A stretch of DNA of 64,000 nucleotides from JBBROS01 sp965213855 (GTDB lineage Bacteria; Pseudomonadota; Alphaproteobacteria; Acetobacterales; Acetobacteraceae): positions 1,612,001 through 1,676,000 of the forward strand of contig CBDCAA010000008.1 of the NCBI GenBank assembly GCA_965213855.1, read 5' to 3'. The stretch's first letter is position 1, and every line of letters starts with the position of its first letter. Positions 42,506-52,366 of the stretch are shown here, in pieces. The translations under genes and the position numbers were made by a program. The notes beneath the pieces were generated by a model that was not told the DNA's origin, did no database searches, and saw only the letters and a list, made by a program, of their open reading frames with translations.

Positions 42506-43690
42506 TTGAAGCCCGTCAACAGCCTGCTCTCGGCCACCGGCACCACCGTGTTCACCGTCATGTCTGCCCTCGCCGCCAAGCACGGCGCCATCAACCTCGG
42601 CCAGGGCTTCCCCGACACGGACGGCCCGGCCGACCTCCTGCAAGCCGCCGCCGACGCACTGTTCGACGGCCGCAACCAGTATCCGCCACTGACCGGCGTG
42701 CCTGAACTGCGCCACGCCGTGGCCGCCGCCAACCGCCGGTTCTATGGCATCGAGGCCGACCCCGCCTCCGAGGTCGTCGTCACCTCGGGCGCCACCGAGG
42801 CGATCACCGCCAGCCTCATGGCGCTGCTCGACCCGGGCGACGAGGTCGTCGTCATCGAGCCGCTGTATGACACCTATCTCCCCGTCATCCGCATGCTCGG
42901 CGCCGTCCCCCGCATCGTCCGCCTGCTGCCGCCCAAATGGGAGCTGCCGCGGGCCGAGCTCGCCGCCGCCTTCGGGCCGCGCACGAAGGCCATCCTGCTA
43001 AACACCCCGATGAACCCGACCGGCAAGGTGTTCACCTACGCCGAACTCGCCTTCATCGCCGACCTCGTCACCAAGCATGACGCCTACGCGGTGTGCGACG
43101 AGGTGTACGAGCACCTCACCTATGACGGCTGGCGCCACGTCCCGCTCATGACCCTGCCCGGCCTGCGCGACCGCTGCCTGCGCATCGGCAGCGCCGGTAA
43201 GACCTTCTCGCTGACCGGCTGGAAGATCGGCTACATCACCGCGCCCGCCCCGCTCGCCGCGATCGCCGCCAAGGCGCACCAGAACCTGACCTTCACCACC
43301 CCGCCCAACCTGCAGCGCGCGGTGGCCGTCGGGCTCGCCAAGGACGACGCCTACTTCGCCGGCCTCTCGGCCGCGCTCGCGGCCAAGCGCGACCGGCTGT
43401 CGGCCGGGCTTGCCCAGCTCGGCTTTGGCGTGCTCCCGGCCATGGGCAGCTACTTCGTCACCGCCGACTTTTCCCCTCTCGGCTTTGCGGGCGACGACGT
43501 CGACTTCTGCCGCCACCTGACCGAACACGCCGGCGTCACCGCCATTCCCGTCAGCGCCTTTTACGAAGCCAACCCCCCCACCCACTACGCCCGCTTCGCC
43601 TTCTGCAAGCGCGAAGACCTCCTCGACCAAGCCGTCGCCCGCCTCACCGCCTGGTCCACCGCCCGCTCCCAACGCCGCAACGCCAGCTAA
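42506..43690 (+). CDS. PLP-dependent aminotransferase, class I/II (YbdL-like)
   Basis: A 394-aa fold-type I aminotransferase. INLGQGFPDTDGPADLLQAA (~33-52), the NTPMNPTGKVFTYAEL segment (~169), CDEVYEHLTYDG (~200) and the PLP Lys in IGSAGKTFSLTGWKIGY (~230-246) are all present. The NLGQGFPD start is typical of methionine/kynurenine-type aminotransferases such as YbdL. The TTG at 42506 is the only in-frame start near the family's usual N-terminus. It is divergent from glnB; the 280 bases between hold the sigma-54 promoter and no gene. Confidence 0.85.
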   Translation: MKPVNSLLSATGTTVFTVMSALAAKHGAINLGQGFPDTDGPADLLQAAADALFDGRNQYPPLTGVPELRHAVAAANRRFYGIEADPASEVVVTSGATEAITASLMALLDPGDEVVVIEPLYDTYLPVIRMLGAVPRIVRLLPPKWELPRAELAAAFGPRTKAILLNTPMNPTGKVFTYAELAFIADLVTKHDAYAVCDEVYEHLTYDGWRHVPLMTLPGLRDRCLRIGSAGKTFSLTGWKIGYITAPAPLAAIAAKAHQNLTFTTPPNLQRAVAVGLAKDDAYFAGLSAALAAKRDRLSAGLAQLGFGVLPAMGSYFVTADFSPLGFAGDDVDFCRHLTEHAGVTAIPVSAFYEANPPTHYARFAFCKREDLLDQAVARLTAWSTARSQRRNAS

Positions 43691-43799
43691 CCGACCAACA
43701 ACCATGTCATGGCCGGGCTCCGACCCGGCCACCCACGCCGTCCCGCACGGAACGCCTGCAGCCCGCCGCAACGGCCACCTTCTTGCATAGCCTCCCCCC

Positions 43800-46610
43800 G
43801 TGAACGACACCGAAGCTGCACCCCCCGCCAGCACGGCCGCCCCCGAAGCCGCCGCCACCCAGCTCCTCGACCTCATCGCCGCCGCCCGCGCCCGCGCGGT
43901 CGAGGACCCGTTCGGCAATCCGGTGCTCGCGGCGGCGTTGGCCATCAGCCGCCAGCTCGACGACGGGCGGCTCGACGACGACCAGGTCGCCCTCATCATC
44001 GCCACCCTTCGTGACGCTGCCGCGACCGACCGCGCCCACCGCCTGGCCGCCTATGTCGGCGGTATCGACCCGGCCGCCACGCTCGCCGCCCTCGACCACC
44101 TGGCCCAGCGCCAGATCCGCCCCGACCCGCATGACAGCCCGCTGCCGCTCCGCACCGTGCGCGACCAGCTCGAGCGGCCGCGCTACGCCTGCGTCTTCAC
44201 CGCCCACCCCACCTTCGCCCAGTCCCCGGCCACCTACGCCACCATCGCCGCCATCGCCAGCAACCAGCCCGCCCGCTTCGCCGCAGCCTCCCACCGGCCC
44301 CACAAGCCGGCGCTGGAGGAGGAGTTCGACGCCGCTACCGCCGCCATCCTGAACGGGCGCGATGCGATCGACGTGCTTTGCGGCTGCCTGCTCGATGCCG
44401 CCCGCCCGGCCTTCCCCCAGGCCTGGGCCGGGCTGAACCCGGCGCCTGTCATCCTCGCCTCCTGGGTCGGCCTCGATACCGATGGACGCACCGACATCGG
44501 CTGGTGGGACAGCCTGCGCCTGCGCCTGCGCATGAAGCGCCTCGGCCTCGCCCGGCTCGCCGCCGCCATCGACGACATCCCGTCCGCCGCCACCCTGCTG
44601 GCGCGGGTCTCCGCCGCGCTCGCCACCGTCGACGCCCAGATCGCGCTCGCCCCCGCCAGCCCGGCGCCCGACGCGGTCGAGCCGTTCGCGCGGGCGCTGG
44701 TGGCCGGGCACGACGCCGGCATGCTGTCGCCGGATCCGCTGCTGCCGCTGTTCGAGAGCGCCGTCGCGGGCGCCGACGAAGCCGACCGCCGCCGCCTCTG
44801 CATCGCCCGCGCTGGCGTCGTCGCGCACGGGCTGAGCCTCACCCACGCGCATGTCCGCCTCAACTCCGCGCAACTGCACAATGCCGCCCGGCTACGCCTC
44901 GGGCTCGAGGATCCGCCGGCCGACCGCTCGCGCCGCCGCGTCCTGCTGGCGGCGATGGACGATGCGCTCACGGCTGCCACCGCCGCCCCGGTCGACTTCG
45001 GCGCGCTCATCCACGAGCAGTCGTCCGCCATCCGCATGATGCTGCTGGTGGCGCAGGTGACGAAGCACGTCGACCGCCACACGCCGGTCCGCTTCCTGGT
45101 GGCCGAAACCGAGAGCGGCTACTCCCTGCTCGCCGCCCTCTGGCTCGCCCGGATCTGCGGCGCCGAGCGCCACGTGGAGATCAGCCCGCTGTTCGAGACG
45201 CCCGAGGCGCTCGAAGGCGGCGTCCGCGTGATCGAGGAGGCCCTCCGCTCACCGCACTACCGAGCCTATCTCACCGGCATCGGGCGCGTCTGCCTGCAAT
45301 TCGGCTACTCGGATTCGGGCCGCTACCTCGGCCAGCTTCCCGCGAGCTACCTGGTCGAACGGCTCAAGCTGCGCTTGGTCGAGGCGCTGGGCCGCCACGG
45401 GCTCGGCGCCATCGAAGTGGTATTGTTCGACACCCATGGCGAGAGCATCGGCCGCGGCTCCCACCCGGGCTCGCTCGCCGACCGGCTTGCCTACCTCTCG
45501 CCGCTCGCCGCCCGCGCCGCGTTGATGCAGGGCGGCCTGCGCATCCGCGAGGAGAGCAGCTTCCAAGGCGGCGACGGCTACCTGCTGTTCGGCACGCCTG
45601 CCCTCGCTTTGGCGACCATCGCCCGCGTCGCCGAACACGCCTTCCAGCCCGCGCCGGCCGACGCCGACCCCATCTATGGGGAGAGCGACTATGCCGCCGG
45701 GTTCTTCGCCACCGCTAACCACGTCATGCAGGCGCTCGTCGAGGATCCGGGATACGCCGCCCTGCTCGGCGCCTTCGGCCCCGCCTTGCTGGACCCGACC
45801 GGCTCCCGCCCCAGTGCCCGCCAGAGCGACAGCGGCGGCCCCGCCACCATCCGCCACCCGCGCGAACTCCGCGCCATCCCCAACAACGCCATCCTGCAGC
45901 AGCTCGGCTGGTGCGCGAACGTGATGCACGGCATCGGCGCCGCCGCAGGGCGGGACCCGGAGCTGTTCAACGAGCTGCGCGCCAGCAGCCCGCGCTTCCG
46001 CCGCGCGCTCGACTTCGCCGTCCACGCCGCCCGGCACTCCGATCTCGACGTGCTGCGCGCCACCGTGTCGATGCTGGATCCGGGTTCCTGGCTCGACCGC
46101 GCCGCCCATGCGCGGCTGCCGGGCCGGGCCGGGCAACTGGCGCGGGTGGCGGAGGCGCTGGACGCGCTCGGCCTTTGGGGGCCGGTGCAGGCGACCGTCC
46201 GGCACGCCCAGGCGGACCAGGTCCAGCTCCGCAGCGCCTGGCCCGACCTGCCGCACATGGCCGACCGCGAGGCCCTGCTGCACGCGCTCCGGCTCGCGCT
46301 GATCGGCCGGCTCTGGCTGCTGGCGACCCAGGTGCCGGATTTCTCCCCGCGCTACGGCGCCACGCCCGAAGCGATGCGCGCCCGCCTGCTCCGCCTCGAC
46401 GTGCCCGCAACCCTGGAGCTGCTGGCCCAGGTCTTCCCGCGGGAGGCCGCCGCCGGCGCCCCGCGCGACTATGGCGAGCCCGGCGCCCGTAATGCGGGCA
46501 CCTCCTACGCCGCCGAACACGACCGGCTGTTCGCGCCGATGCAGCGGCTGTTCGACATGACGCGCGAGATCACCGCCGCCCTGTCGCACGAGGTAGGGGC
46601 GTTCGGGTGA
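43800..46610 (+). CDS. Divergent phosphoenolpyruvate carboxylase-like protein
   Basis: A 936-aa protein with the PEPC fold. Visible: CVFTAHPTF with the active-site His136, ISPLFETPEALEGGVRVIEE (~462), YSDSGRYLG where canonical enzymes have YSDS-x-K-D-x-G, and LFDTHGESIGRGSHPGS where they have FHGRGGS-x-GRGG. Thus the Lys of the YSDS motif is Arg and the HGRGG residues are altered, while the SIGRG Arg is kept; the T-E-Q-G-E signature is also replaced (RIREESSFQGGDG). Carboxylation of PEP is therefore uncertain. GTG start at 43800. It could be an inactive or re-purposed paralogue. Confidence 0.75.
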   Translation: MNDTEAAPPASTAAPEAAATQLLDLIAAARARAVEDPFGNPVLAAALAISRQLDDGRLDDDQVALIIATLRDAAATDRAHRLAAYVGGIDPAATLAALDHLAQRQIRPDPHDSPLPLRTVRDQLERPRYACVFTAHPTFAQSPATYATIAAIASNQPARFAAASHRPHKPALEEEFDAATAAILNGRDAIDVLCGCLLDAARPAFPQAWAGLNPAPVILASWVGLDTDGRTDIGWWDSLRLRLRMKRLGLARLAAAIDDIPSAATLLARVSAALATVDAQIALAPASPAPDAVEPFARALVAGHDAGMLSPDPLLPLFESAVAGADEADRRRLCIARAGVVAHGLSLTHAHVRLNSAQLHNAARLRLGLEDPPADRSRRRVLLAAMDDALTAATAAPVDFGALIHEQSSAIRMMLLVAQVTKHVDRHTPVRFLVAETESGYSLLAALWLARICGAERHVEISPLFETPEALEGGVRVIEEALRSPHYRAYLTGIGRVCLQFGYSDSGRYLGQLPASYLVERLKLRLVEALGRHGLGAIEVVLFDTHGESIGRGSHPGSLADRLAYLSPLAARAALMQGGLRIREESSFQGGDGYLLFGTPALALATIARVAEHAFQPAPADADPIYGESDYAAGFFATANHVMQALVEDPGYAALLGAFGPALLDPTGSRPSARQSDSGGPATIRHPRELRAIPNNAILQQLGWCANVMHGIGAAAGRDPELFNELRASSPRFRRALDFAVHAARHSDLDVLRATVSMLDPGSWLDRAAHARLPGRAGQLARVAEALDALGLWGPVQATVRHAQADQVQLRSAWPDLPHMADREALLHALRLALIGRLWLLATQVPDFSPRYGATPEAMRARLLRLDVPATLELLAQVFPREAAAGAPRDYGEPGARNAGTSYAAEHDRLFAPMQRLFDMTREITAALSHEVGAFG

Positions 46611-46617
46611 GCGACCG

Positions 46618-48165
46618 CTAGATCAGCAGCTCGATCAGGAACGGCCCCGGACGGGCGTTGGCCTGCGTGAACACGTCGCCGAACGTCTCCATCGTGTCGA
46701 CCCGCGCGGCCTCCACGCCCATTCCGGCAGCCAGCTTCGGCCAGTCGAGGTCCGGGTTGCCGAGATCCATCATGTCGAGCGCCACCCGCCCCGGGTTGGC
46801 GCCCACGTCGCGGTACTCGCCGAGCAGGATCTGATACTTGCGGTTCGACAGGATCACGGTCGTGACGTCCAGACGCTCGCGTGCCTGCGTCCACAGCCCC
46901 TGGAGCGAATACATCGCCGAGCCGTCCGCCTGCAGGTTCACGACCCGGCGCCCGCCGCCCATCGCCTGTGCGCCGACCGCGGCCCCGGTCGCGAGCGGGA
47001 TACCGATGCCGATGGCGCCGCCGGTGATCTGCAGCCAGTCGTGCGGCGCCGCGTCCTGCGTGGCGGGGAACAGCGCGCGGCCGAAGCTCACGCTCTCGTC
47101 GGCGACGATGGCGCCCTCGGGCAGCATGGCGCCGAGCTGTTGGGCGAAGCTTTCGGGCGTGACGGCGCCGCGGACTGGCTCGGGCCGCTTTCCGTCGCGG
47201 GGGGGCCCAGGTCGGGCGCCGAGTGCCTCGGCCAGGCGGGCGAGCGCATCGGGACCGTCATGCTCTGGACGGGCGAGGACGTGGACGGCGCAGCCAGCGG
47301 GCGCCATGCGGCCGGGCTTGCCGGGGTAGGCGAAGAACCCGACGGGCGGCAGCGCGCCGACCAGGATCAGGTGCTGCAGGTCCGCCAGGTCCGCGACCGC
47401 CTGGTCGACGGGATAGGGCACGCGCTCGATCGAGGCGCGCCCGGCACCGCGCTCGACCCGGGCATTGCTGGTCTGGGCCAACATGCGGGCGCCGGTCGCA
47501 TCGCAGATGGCGCGGGCGAGGGCGAGCCCCCTGCCCCGCAACGTCCTGCCGCCCAACAGCAGCAGGGCAGGCGCACCGGTCCGCAGGGCTCGCGCGGCCT
47601 CCTCGACCGCGTTGGGCGCGGCCAGCGGCGCCGGCAGTTCAGGCAGCGCCGCAGCGACCACGCCGCCGGCATCCCAGCACGTGTCCGACGGCAGGATCAG
47701 CGTCGCCGTGCCGCCCGGGGCCGTGCGGGCCGCCTGTACGGCCACCGCGCAGTCGGCGCCCACCGTCGCGGCATGCATCGCCGTGCGGGTCCAGGCCGAC
47801 ACGCTGCGAGCGAACGCCTCCGTGTCGGCGGTCAACGGCGCGTCGAGCGGGCGATGATACGTTGCCTGGTCGCCGACCAGGTTCACGATCGGCGAGCGGG
47901 CGCGGCGCGCGTTGTGCAGGTTGGCAAGCCCGTTCGCGAGGCCCGGGCCGCAATGGAGCAGGGTGCAGGCAGGGCGGTCGGTGATGCGCGCGTACCCGTC
48001 GGCGGCGCCGGTCACGACATTCTCCTGCAAGCCCAGGATGCAGCGCATCCCGGGGATGCGGTCGAGTGCGGCGACGAAGTGCATTTCCGACGTGCCGGGG
48101 TTCGAGAAGCAGGTGTCGACCCCGCAGGCGAGCAAGGTGTGGACCAGGCTTTCGGCACCGTTCAT
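46618..48165 (-). CDS. Thiamine-diphosphate enzyme, acetolactate-synthase-like
   Basis: A 515-aa ThDP-dependent enzyme. The N-terminal PYR domain has GVDTCFSNPGTSEMHFVAAL and the cofactor Glu in GLQENVVTGAADGYAR (~45-60); the C-terminal PP domain has QADGSAMYSLQGLWTQARER and NRKYQILLGEY. The first half of the diphosphate motif is ADG and not GDG. The class is often labelled acetolactate synthase large subunit or benzoylformate-decarboxylase-like, but the reaction cannot be assigned. It is divergent from the dehydrogenase gene and convergent with the PEPC-like gene, seven bases apart. Confidence 0.82.
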   Translation of the reverse strand: MNGAESLVHTLLACGVDTCFSNPGTSEMHFVAALDRIPGMRCILGLQENVVTGAADGYARITDRPACTLLHCGPGLANGLANLHNARRARSPIVNLVGDQATYHRPLDAPLTADTEAFARSVSAWTRTAMHAATVGADCAVAVQAARTAPGGTATLILPSDTCWDAGGVVAAALPELPAPLAAPNAVEEAARALRTGAPALLLLGGRTLRGRGLALARAICDATGARMLAQTSNARVERGAGRASIERVPYPVDQAVADLADLQHLILVGALPPVGFFAYPGKPGRMAPAGCAVHVLARPEHDGPDALARLAEALGARPGPPRDGKRPEPVRGAVTPESFAQQLGAMLPEGAIVADESVSFGRALFPATQDAAPHDWLQITGGAIGIGIPLATGAAVGAQAMGGGRRVVNLQADGSAMYSLQGLWTQARERLDVTTVILSNRKYQILLGEYRDVGANPGRVALDMMDLGNPDLDWPKLAAGMGVEAARVDTMETFGDVFTQANARPGPFLIELLI

Positions 48166-48272
48166 CGCACTTTCCCCCCTGCCTCGCTTCGGCAAGGCTG
48201 CGCCGCCGGCGCGGAGATTGGCAAGCCGGGGACGCCGGCCTAGGGATGGCGCAAAACCACGGACCCGGCCGC

Positions 48273-49277
48273 ATGACCACGATCGTCTATCCAGAACGCA
48301 TGTATGACGACGACGCCGAGGAGCGGCGCGTGTTCGGCGACGCGGCGACGATCGTCATGCGCGACACGGCGATGGTGGCGGACCTGTCGGATGACGACTG
48401 CCGGGCCGCCGAGGGGCTGATGATCTTCCGCCAATACGTGACGGCGGCGGACATCGCGCGCATGCCCAACCTGCGCGCGATCGTGCGGATGGGGGTCGGC
48501 TACGACCGGCTGGACCGGGCGGCGGCGGCGGCACGCGGGATCCTGGTCTGCAACGTGCCCGACTATGGCACGACCGAGGTGGCCGACCACGCCATCGCGC
48601 TGATGCTGTCGCTGCGCCGGGGGCTGCTGCTGCACCACGACCTACAGCGGGCGACGCCTCCGGCAGTGTGGCGCGCGGTCTGGAGCCCGCTGCTGCGGCG
48701 GGCGAGCACGCAGACGTTCGGAATCGTGGGGTTGGGCCGGATCGGCACCGCGGTCGCGCTGCGGGCCAAGGCGTTCGGGTTCCGCGTCGTGTTCTACGAT
48801 CCCTATCGCTCCAACGGCAGCGACCTGGCACTCGGGATCGAGCGCGTCGAGACCCTGGAGGCGCTGCTGCCGCAGTCGGACGTGCTGTCGATGCACGCGC
48901 CGGAGACGCCGGAGACCAAGGGTATGATCGGTGCGGCGGAGTTCGCGCGACTGCCGCCAGGCGCCGTGTTCATCGACACCGCCCGCGGCACCAACATGGA
49001 CGTCGACGCCCTGCATGACGCACTGCAGTCGGGCCACCTGGCCGGCGCCGGCCTCGACGTGCTGCCGGTCGAACCGCCGGTCGAGCCGATCCCCCGCCTG
49101 CTGGCCGCCTATCGTGCCCGCGAGCCGTGGCTGGAGGGCCGGCTGATCGTGACCCCGCACTCGGCCTATCTCACGCCAGAGGCGCACCTCGACATCCGCA
49201 TCAAGTCCGCCGAGACGATGCGCGCCGCCCTGATCAGCAACCGGCCGCAGAACGTGATCGCGCCGACGGATTACTGA
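48273..49277 (+). CDS. D-isomer 2-hydroxyacid dehydrogenase (CtBP-like)
   Basis: A 334-aa NAD-dependent dehydrogenase. Rossmann motif TFGIVGLGRIGTAVALRAKA (~150-169); the catalytic Arg in FIDTARGTNMDVDAL, Glu in LDVLPVEPPVEP and His in VTPHSAYLTPEAH are seen. NVPDYGTTEVADHAIALMLS matches the CtBP-like subgroup. The ATG at 48273 begins at the first beta strand (TTIVYPERM); ATG at 48246 would add nine residues. The substrate is unknown. Its stop meets the frameshifted Uma2 gene on the other strand. Confidence 0.88.
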   Translation: MTTIVYPERMYDDDAEERRVFGDAATIVMRDTAMVADLSDDDCRAAEGLMIFRQYVTAADIARMPNLRAIVRMGVGYDRLDRAAAAARGILVCNVPDYGTTEVADHAIALMLSLRRGLLLHHDLQRATPPAVWRAVWSPLLRRASTQTFGIVGLGRIGTAVALRAKAFGFRVVFYDPYRSNGSDLALGIERVETLEALLPQSDVLSMHAPETPETKGMIGAAEFARLPPGAVFIDTARGTNMDVDALHDALQSGHLAGAGLDVLPVEPPVEPIPRLLAAYRAREPWLEGRLIVTPHSAYLTPEAHLDIRIKSAETMRAALISNRPQNVIAPTDY

Positions 49278-49840
49278 CTGCTCAGCCGAACACCAGGCCG
49301 AGCGCGATGCCGATGTCCGGGGCGGCCGAGAGTGTGACCGTAGGACCGGACCGAGGAATAGCCGTCGGCTACCGGCTCCCGATGGACGTCCAAGGTCCGC
49401 CGGCCAAGATCGACGATCCAGTATTCGGCGATGCCGGCCGCCGCATATAGGGGCAGCTTGACCGTGCGGTCGTAGCGGATCGAGCTGTCCGACACTTCGA
49501 TCAGCACCACCACATCAGCCGGCGTCGGCCGCCCGCCGGTGCGATAGCGGTCTGCCCGATAGCGAAACACCGCGAGATCCGGCTGCGGCACGTTGTACTG
49601 ATCGAGCTTGACCGGGTTCTGCACCGACACGATGCCACGCCCGGAGAATGGCAGGACCAGCGTCTCCAACAGGCCGTTCACGGCGTCCATATGGTCGTCG
49701 CCAATCGGCGGCATGTCGATCAGCTCACCGTTGAGCAACTCGACCCGGTCATCCTGGCCGAGGACTCCCGCCTCGCCCAGCTTTGAGTAGGCGTCGACAT
49801 CCAGCTTGTGCCGGGTCAGCATCACTGCATCATCGTCCAT
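49271..49840 (-). pseudogene. Uma2-family (DUF820) protein, C-terminus frameshifted
   Basis: 189 aa as read. The Uma2/DUF820 nuclease fold is seen in DRVELLNGELIDMPPIGDDH, VPQPDLAVFRYRADRYRTG and VVVLIEVSDSSIRYDRTVKL. The last ~25 residues (GHTLGRPGHRHRARPG) are unlike the family, but another frame gives TVTLSAAPDIGIALGLVFG and a TGA at 49282-49284, collinear with the end of the neighbouring paralogue (SLAPEIAVALSDVFG). A net +1 or -2 shift lies near 49338-49356. The fold core and the catalytic D...E-x-x pattern are before the shift, so it may still fold. Confidence 0.75.
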
Positions 49841-49862
49841 CGAGCCCCTCCATCGTCCTGCC

Positions 49863-50432
49863 TCAGCCGAATACGTCGCTCAACGCCACCGCGATCTCCG
49901 GCGCCAGCGACAGCGCGATCCGGTCCGCAGGCCCATGGCGGGTCACGACCGCATACCCCTCGCCTGACGGCTCGCGGTAGGCGTCCACCAGGCGCGCGGC
50001 AAGGTCGACGATCCAGACCTCGGGGACCCCGGCGCGGGCGTAGAGCGGCAGCCTCACGGTCCGGTCGAACCGAACCGAGCTGTCCGACACCTCGACCAGC
50101 AGCAGCGTGTCCGCCGGCCCCGGGTGCCCGGACCGGTATTTGTCGTCGCGGAGCCGGTACACCCCGAAATCCGGCTGCGGCTCGTTGAACCGGTCGAGCC
50201 GCACCGGGTTCTGCACCGAGACGATCGCCCTCCCCTCGCACGCCAGCACGAGGGCCCGTGTCAGGACATTGACGCTCACGGAGTGATCGATCCCGATGGG
50301 CGCCATGTCGATCAGCTCCCCATCGATCAGTTCGACACGGTCGTTCCATCCCAGGATGCCCACCTCGGCCATCCGGTGGTAGGCATCGACGTCCAGCTTG
50401 TGCCGGGCGGGCAGGATGGCGGCGTCATCCAT
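49863..50432 (-). CDS. Uma2-family (DUF820) restriction-like fold protein
   Basis: A 189-aa paralogue of the gene downstream, intact. DRVELIDGELIDMAPIGIDH, EPQPDFGVYRLRDDKYRSG and TLLLVEVSDSSVRFDRTVRL carry the D...E-x-S pattern of PD-(D/E)XK-like Uma2 proteins. About half the residues match its neighbour, so the pair is a local tandem duplication. Uma2 proteins are widespread and of unknown function. 131 bases separate its start from the divergent dehydratase gene. Confidence 0.85.
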   Translation of the reverse strand: MDDAAILPARHKLDVDAYHRMAEVGILGWNDRVELIDGELIDMAPIGIDHSVSVNVLTRALVLACEGRAIVSVQNPVRLDRFNEPQPDFGVYRLRDDKYRSGHPGPADTLLLVEVSDSSVRFDRTVRLPLYARAGVPEVWIVDLAARLVDAYREPSGEGYAVVTRHGPADRIALSLAPEIAVALSDVFG

Positions 50433-50563
50433 GGTGCACCTCTCATCGAGGTGAACAGGCTACCATAAGCGGGGGATGGTTGCATCCGCGCCGGCGCGTT
50501 GACACGCGCGCACGCTGCCGCCAGCCTTCGCCAGCCCGCTCGGCCAACCAGGAAACGCCCACG

Positions 50564-52360
50564 ATGCCCGACCACACGCCCCCCGGCCCTGCGCACCTGC
50601 GCAGCCGCCGCTGGTTCGACAACCCGCACAATCCGTCCATGACGGCGCTCTATCTCGAGCGCTACATGAACTTCGGCCTCACGCGGGAGGAGCTGCAGTC
50701 AGGCCGTCCGATCATCGGCATCGCCCAGACCGGATCAGACTTGTCGCCCTGCAACCGGCACCTCGTGGACCTCGCCAGCCGGGTGCGCGACGGCATCCGC
50801 GACCAGGGCGGCATCCCGCTCGAATTCCCGATCCACCCGATCCAGGAGACGGGCAAGCGGCCCACCGCCGCGCTGGACCGCAACCTGGCCTACCTCAGCC
50901 TGGTCGAGGTGCTGCATGGCTACCCGATCGATGGCGTGGTCCTGACCGCGGGCTGCGACAAAACCGTGCCCGCCGTGCTGATGGGCGCCGCCACCGTCAA
51001 CATCCCCGCGATCCTGCTTTCCGGCGGCCCGATGCTCGACGGCTGGTACAACGGCCGCCTCGCCGGCTCCGGCACGATCGTGTGGGAGGCGCGCAAGCTG
51101 ATGGCCGAGGGGCGCATCGGCTATGAGGAGTTCATGGAGATGGTCGCCGCCTCCGCCTCCTCGGCCGGGCACTGCAACACGATGGGCACGGCGCTCAGCA
51201 TGAACTCGCTGTCCGAAGCCCTCGGCATGTCCCTGCCCGGTTGCGCCGCCATCCCCGGGCCGCACAAGGAGCGCGGCTGGATGAGCTATCACACGGGGCG
51301 GCGCATCGTGCAGATGGTGCGCGAGAACCTCCGCCCGTCGGACATCATGACCAAGGCGGCGTTCGAGAACGCGGTCGTGGCCGCCGCGGCGCTGGGCGCC
51401 AGCAGCAACTGCCCGATCAGCATGATCGCGATCGCCCGCCACATGGGCGTCGACCACACCCTGGCGGACTGGGAGCGGCTGGGCCACGACATCCCGCTGC
51501 TGACGGACGTGCAGCCGGCCGGGCGGTTCCTGGGCGAGGGTTTCTTCCGCGCCGGCGGGGTGCCGGCGGTGCTGCGGGAACTGCGCGACGCCGGAAAGCT
51601 GCAGCTCGACGTCATGACCTGCACCGGCCGCACCCTGGGCGAGAACCTGGCCTTGCCCAGTCCGGCGCCCAACCGCGAGGTGATCCGCGAATACGCCCAT
51701 CCCATGAAGGAGAGCGCCGGCTTCGCCGTGCTCTCGGGCAACTTCTTCGACGGCGCGGTGATGAAGATGAGCGTCATCGACCCGGAGTTCCGCCAACGCT
51801 TCCTCAGCGACCCGGACGCACCGAACGTGTTCGAAGGCGACGCCGTCGTGTTCGAAGGACCCGAAGACTACCACGACCGCATCGAGGACCCGGCGCTCGG
51901 CGTCACCGAACGCAGCGTGCTCATCATCCGCAACTGTGGCCCGGTCGGCTACCCCGGCGGCGCCGAGGTGGTGAACATGCAGCCGCCCGCGGCACTGCTG
52001 AAGGCAGGCGTGAACGCCCTGCCGACACTGGGCGACGGCCGCCAGTCCGGCACCTCGGGCAGCCCGAGCATCCTGAACGTCAGCCCCGAAGCCGCGGTCG
52101 GCGGCGGCCTCGCCCTGCTGCACAGCGGCGACCGGATCCGCATCGACCTCAACACCCGCAAGGTGGACGTGCTGATCCCCGAGAGCGAGCTGGCCGCCCG
52201 CCGCGCCGCCTGGCACGCGCCGGTGCTCGAGAACAAGACGCCGTGGGAAGAGATCAGCCGCAGCATGGTCGGCCAGCACAGCACGGGGGCGTGCTTGGAG
52301 CCCGCCACGCTGTATCTCAACATCGTCGAGACCCGCGGTGAGTCCCGTGATAGTCATTGA
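50564..52360 (+). CDS. IlvD/Edd-family sugar-acid dehydratase (arabonate/xylonate type)
   Basis: A 598-aa Fe-S dehydratase. Three conserved Cys are at ~63 (GSDLSPCNRHLVD), 131 (LTAGCDKTVPAVLM) and 204 (AGHCNTMGTALSMN), the [2Fe-2S] set of pentonate dehydratases. SRRWFDNPHNPSMTALYLER at the N-terminus is the mark of L-arabonate/D-xylonate-type members and not of IlvD proper. It is expected to turn an aldonate into a 2-keto-3-deoxy acid. AGGAAA precedes the ATG. First gene of a run that also holds an SDR and a FAH hydrolase, with a toxin-antitoxin pair between. Confidence 0.9.
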   Translation: MPDHTPPGPAHLRSRRWFDNPHNPSMTALYLERYMNFGLTREELQSGRPIIGIAQTGSDLSPCNRHLVDLASRVRDGIRDQGGIPLEFPIHPIQETGKRPTAALDRNLAYLSLVEVLHGYPIDGVVLTAGCDKTVPAVLMGAATVNIPAILLSGGPMLDGWYNGRLAGSGTIVWEARKLMAEGRIGYEEFMEMVAASASSAGHCNTMGTALSMNSLSEALGMSLPGCAAIPGPHKERGWMSYHTGRRIVQMVRENLRPSDIMTKAAFENAVVAAAALGASSNCPISMIAIARHMGVDHTLADWERLGHDIPLLTDVQPAGRFLGEGFFRAGGVPAVLRELRDAGKLQLDVMTCTGRTLGENLALPSPAPNREVIREYAHPMKESAGFAVLSGNFFDGAVMKMSVIDPEFRQRFLSDPDAPNVFEGDAVVFEGPEDYHDRIEDPALGVTERSVLIIRNCGPVGYPGGAEVVNMQPPAALLKAGVNALPTLGDGRQSGTSGSPSILNVSPEAAVGGGLALLHSGDRIRIDLNTRKVDVLIPESELAARRAAWHAPVLENKTPWEEISRSMVGQHSTGACLEPATLYLNIVETRGESRDSH

Positions 52361-52366
52361 ACGGCG

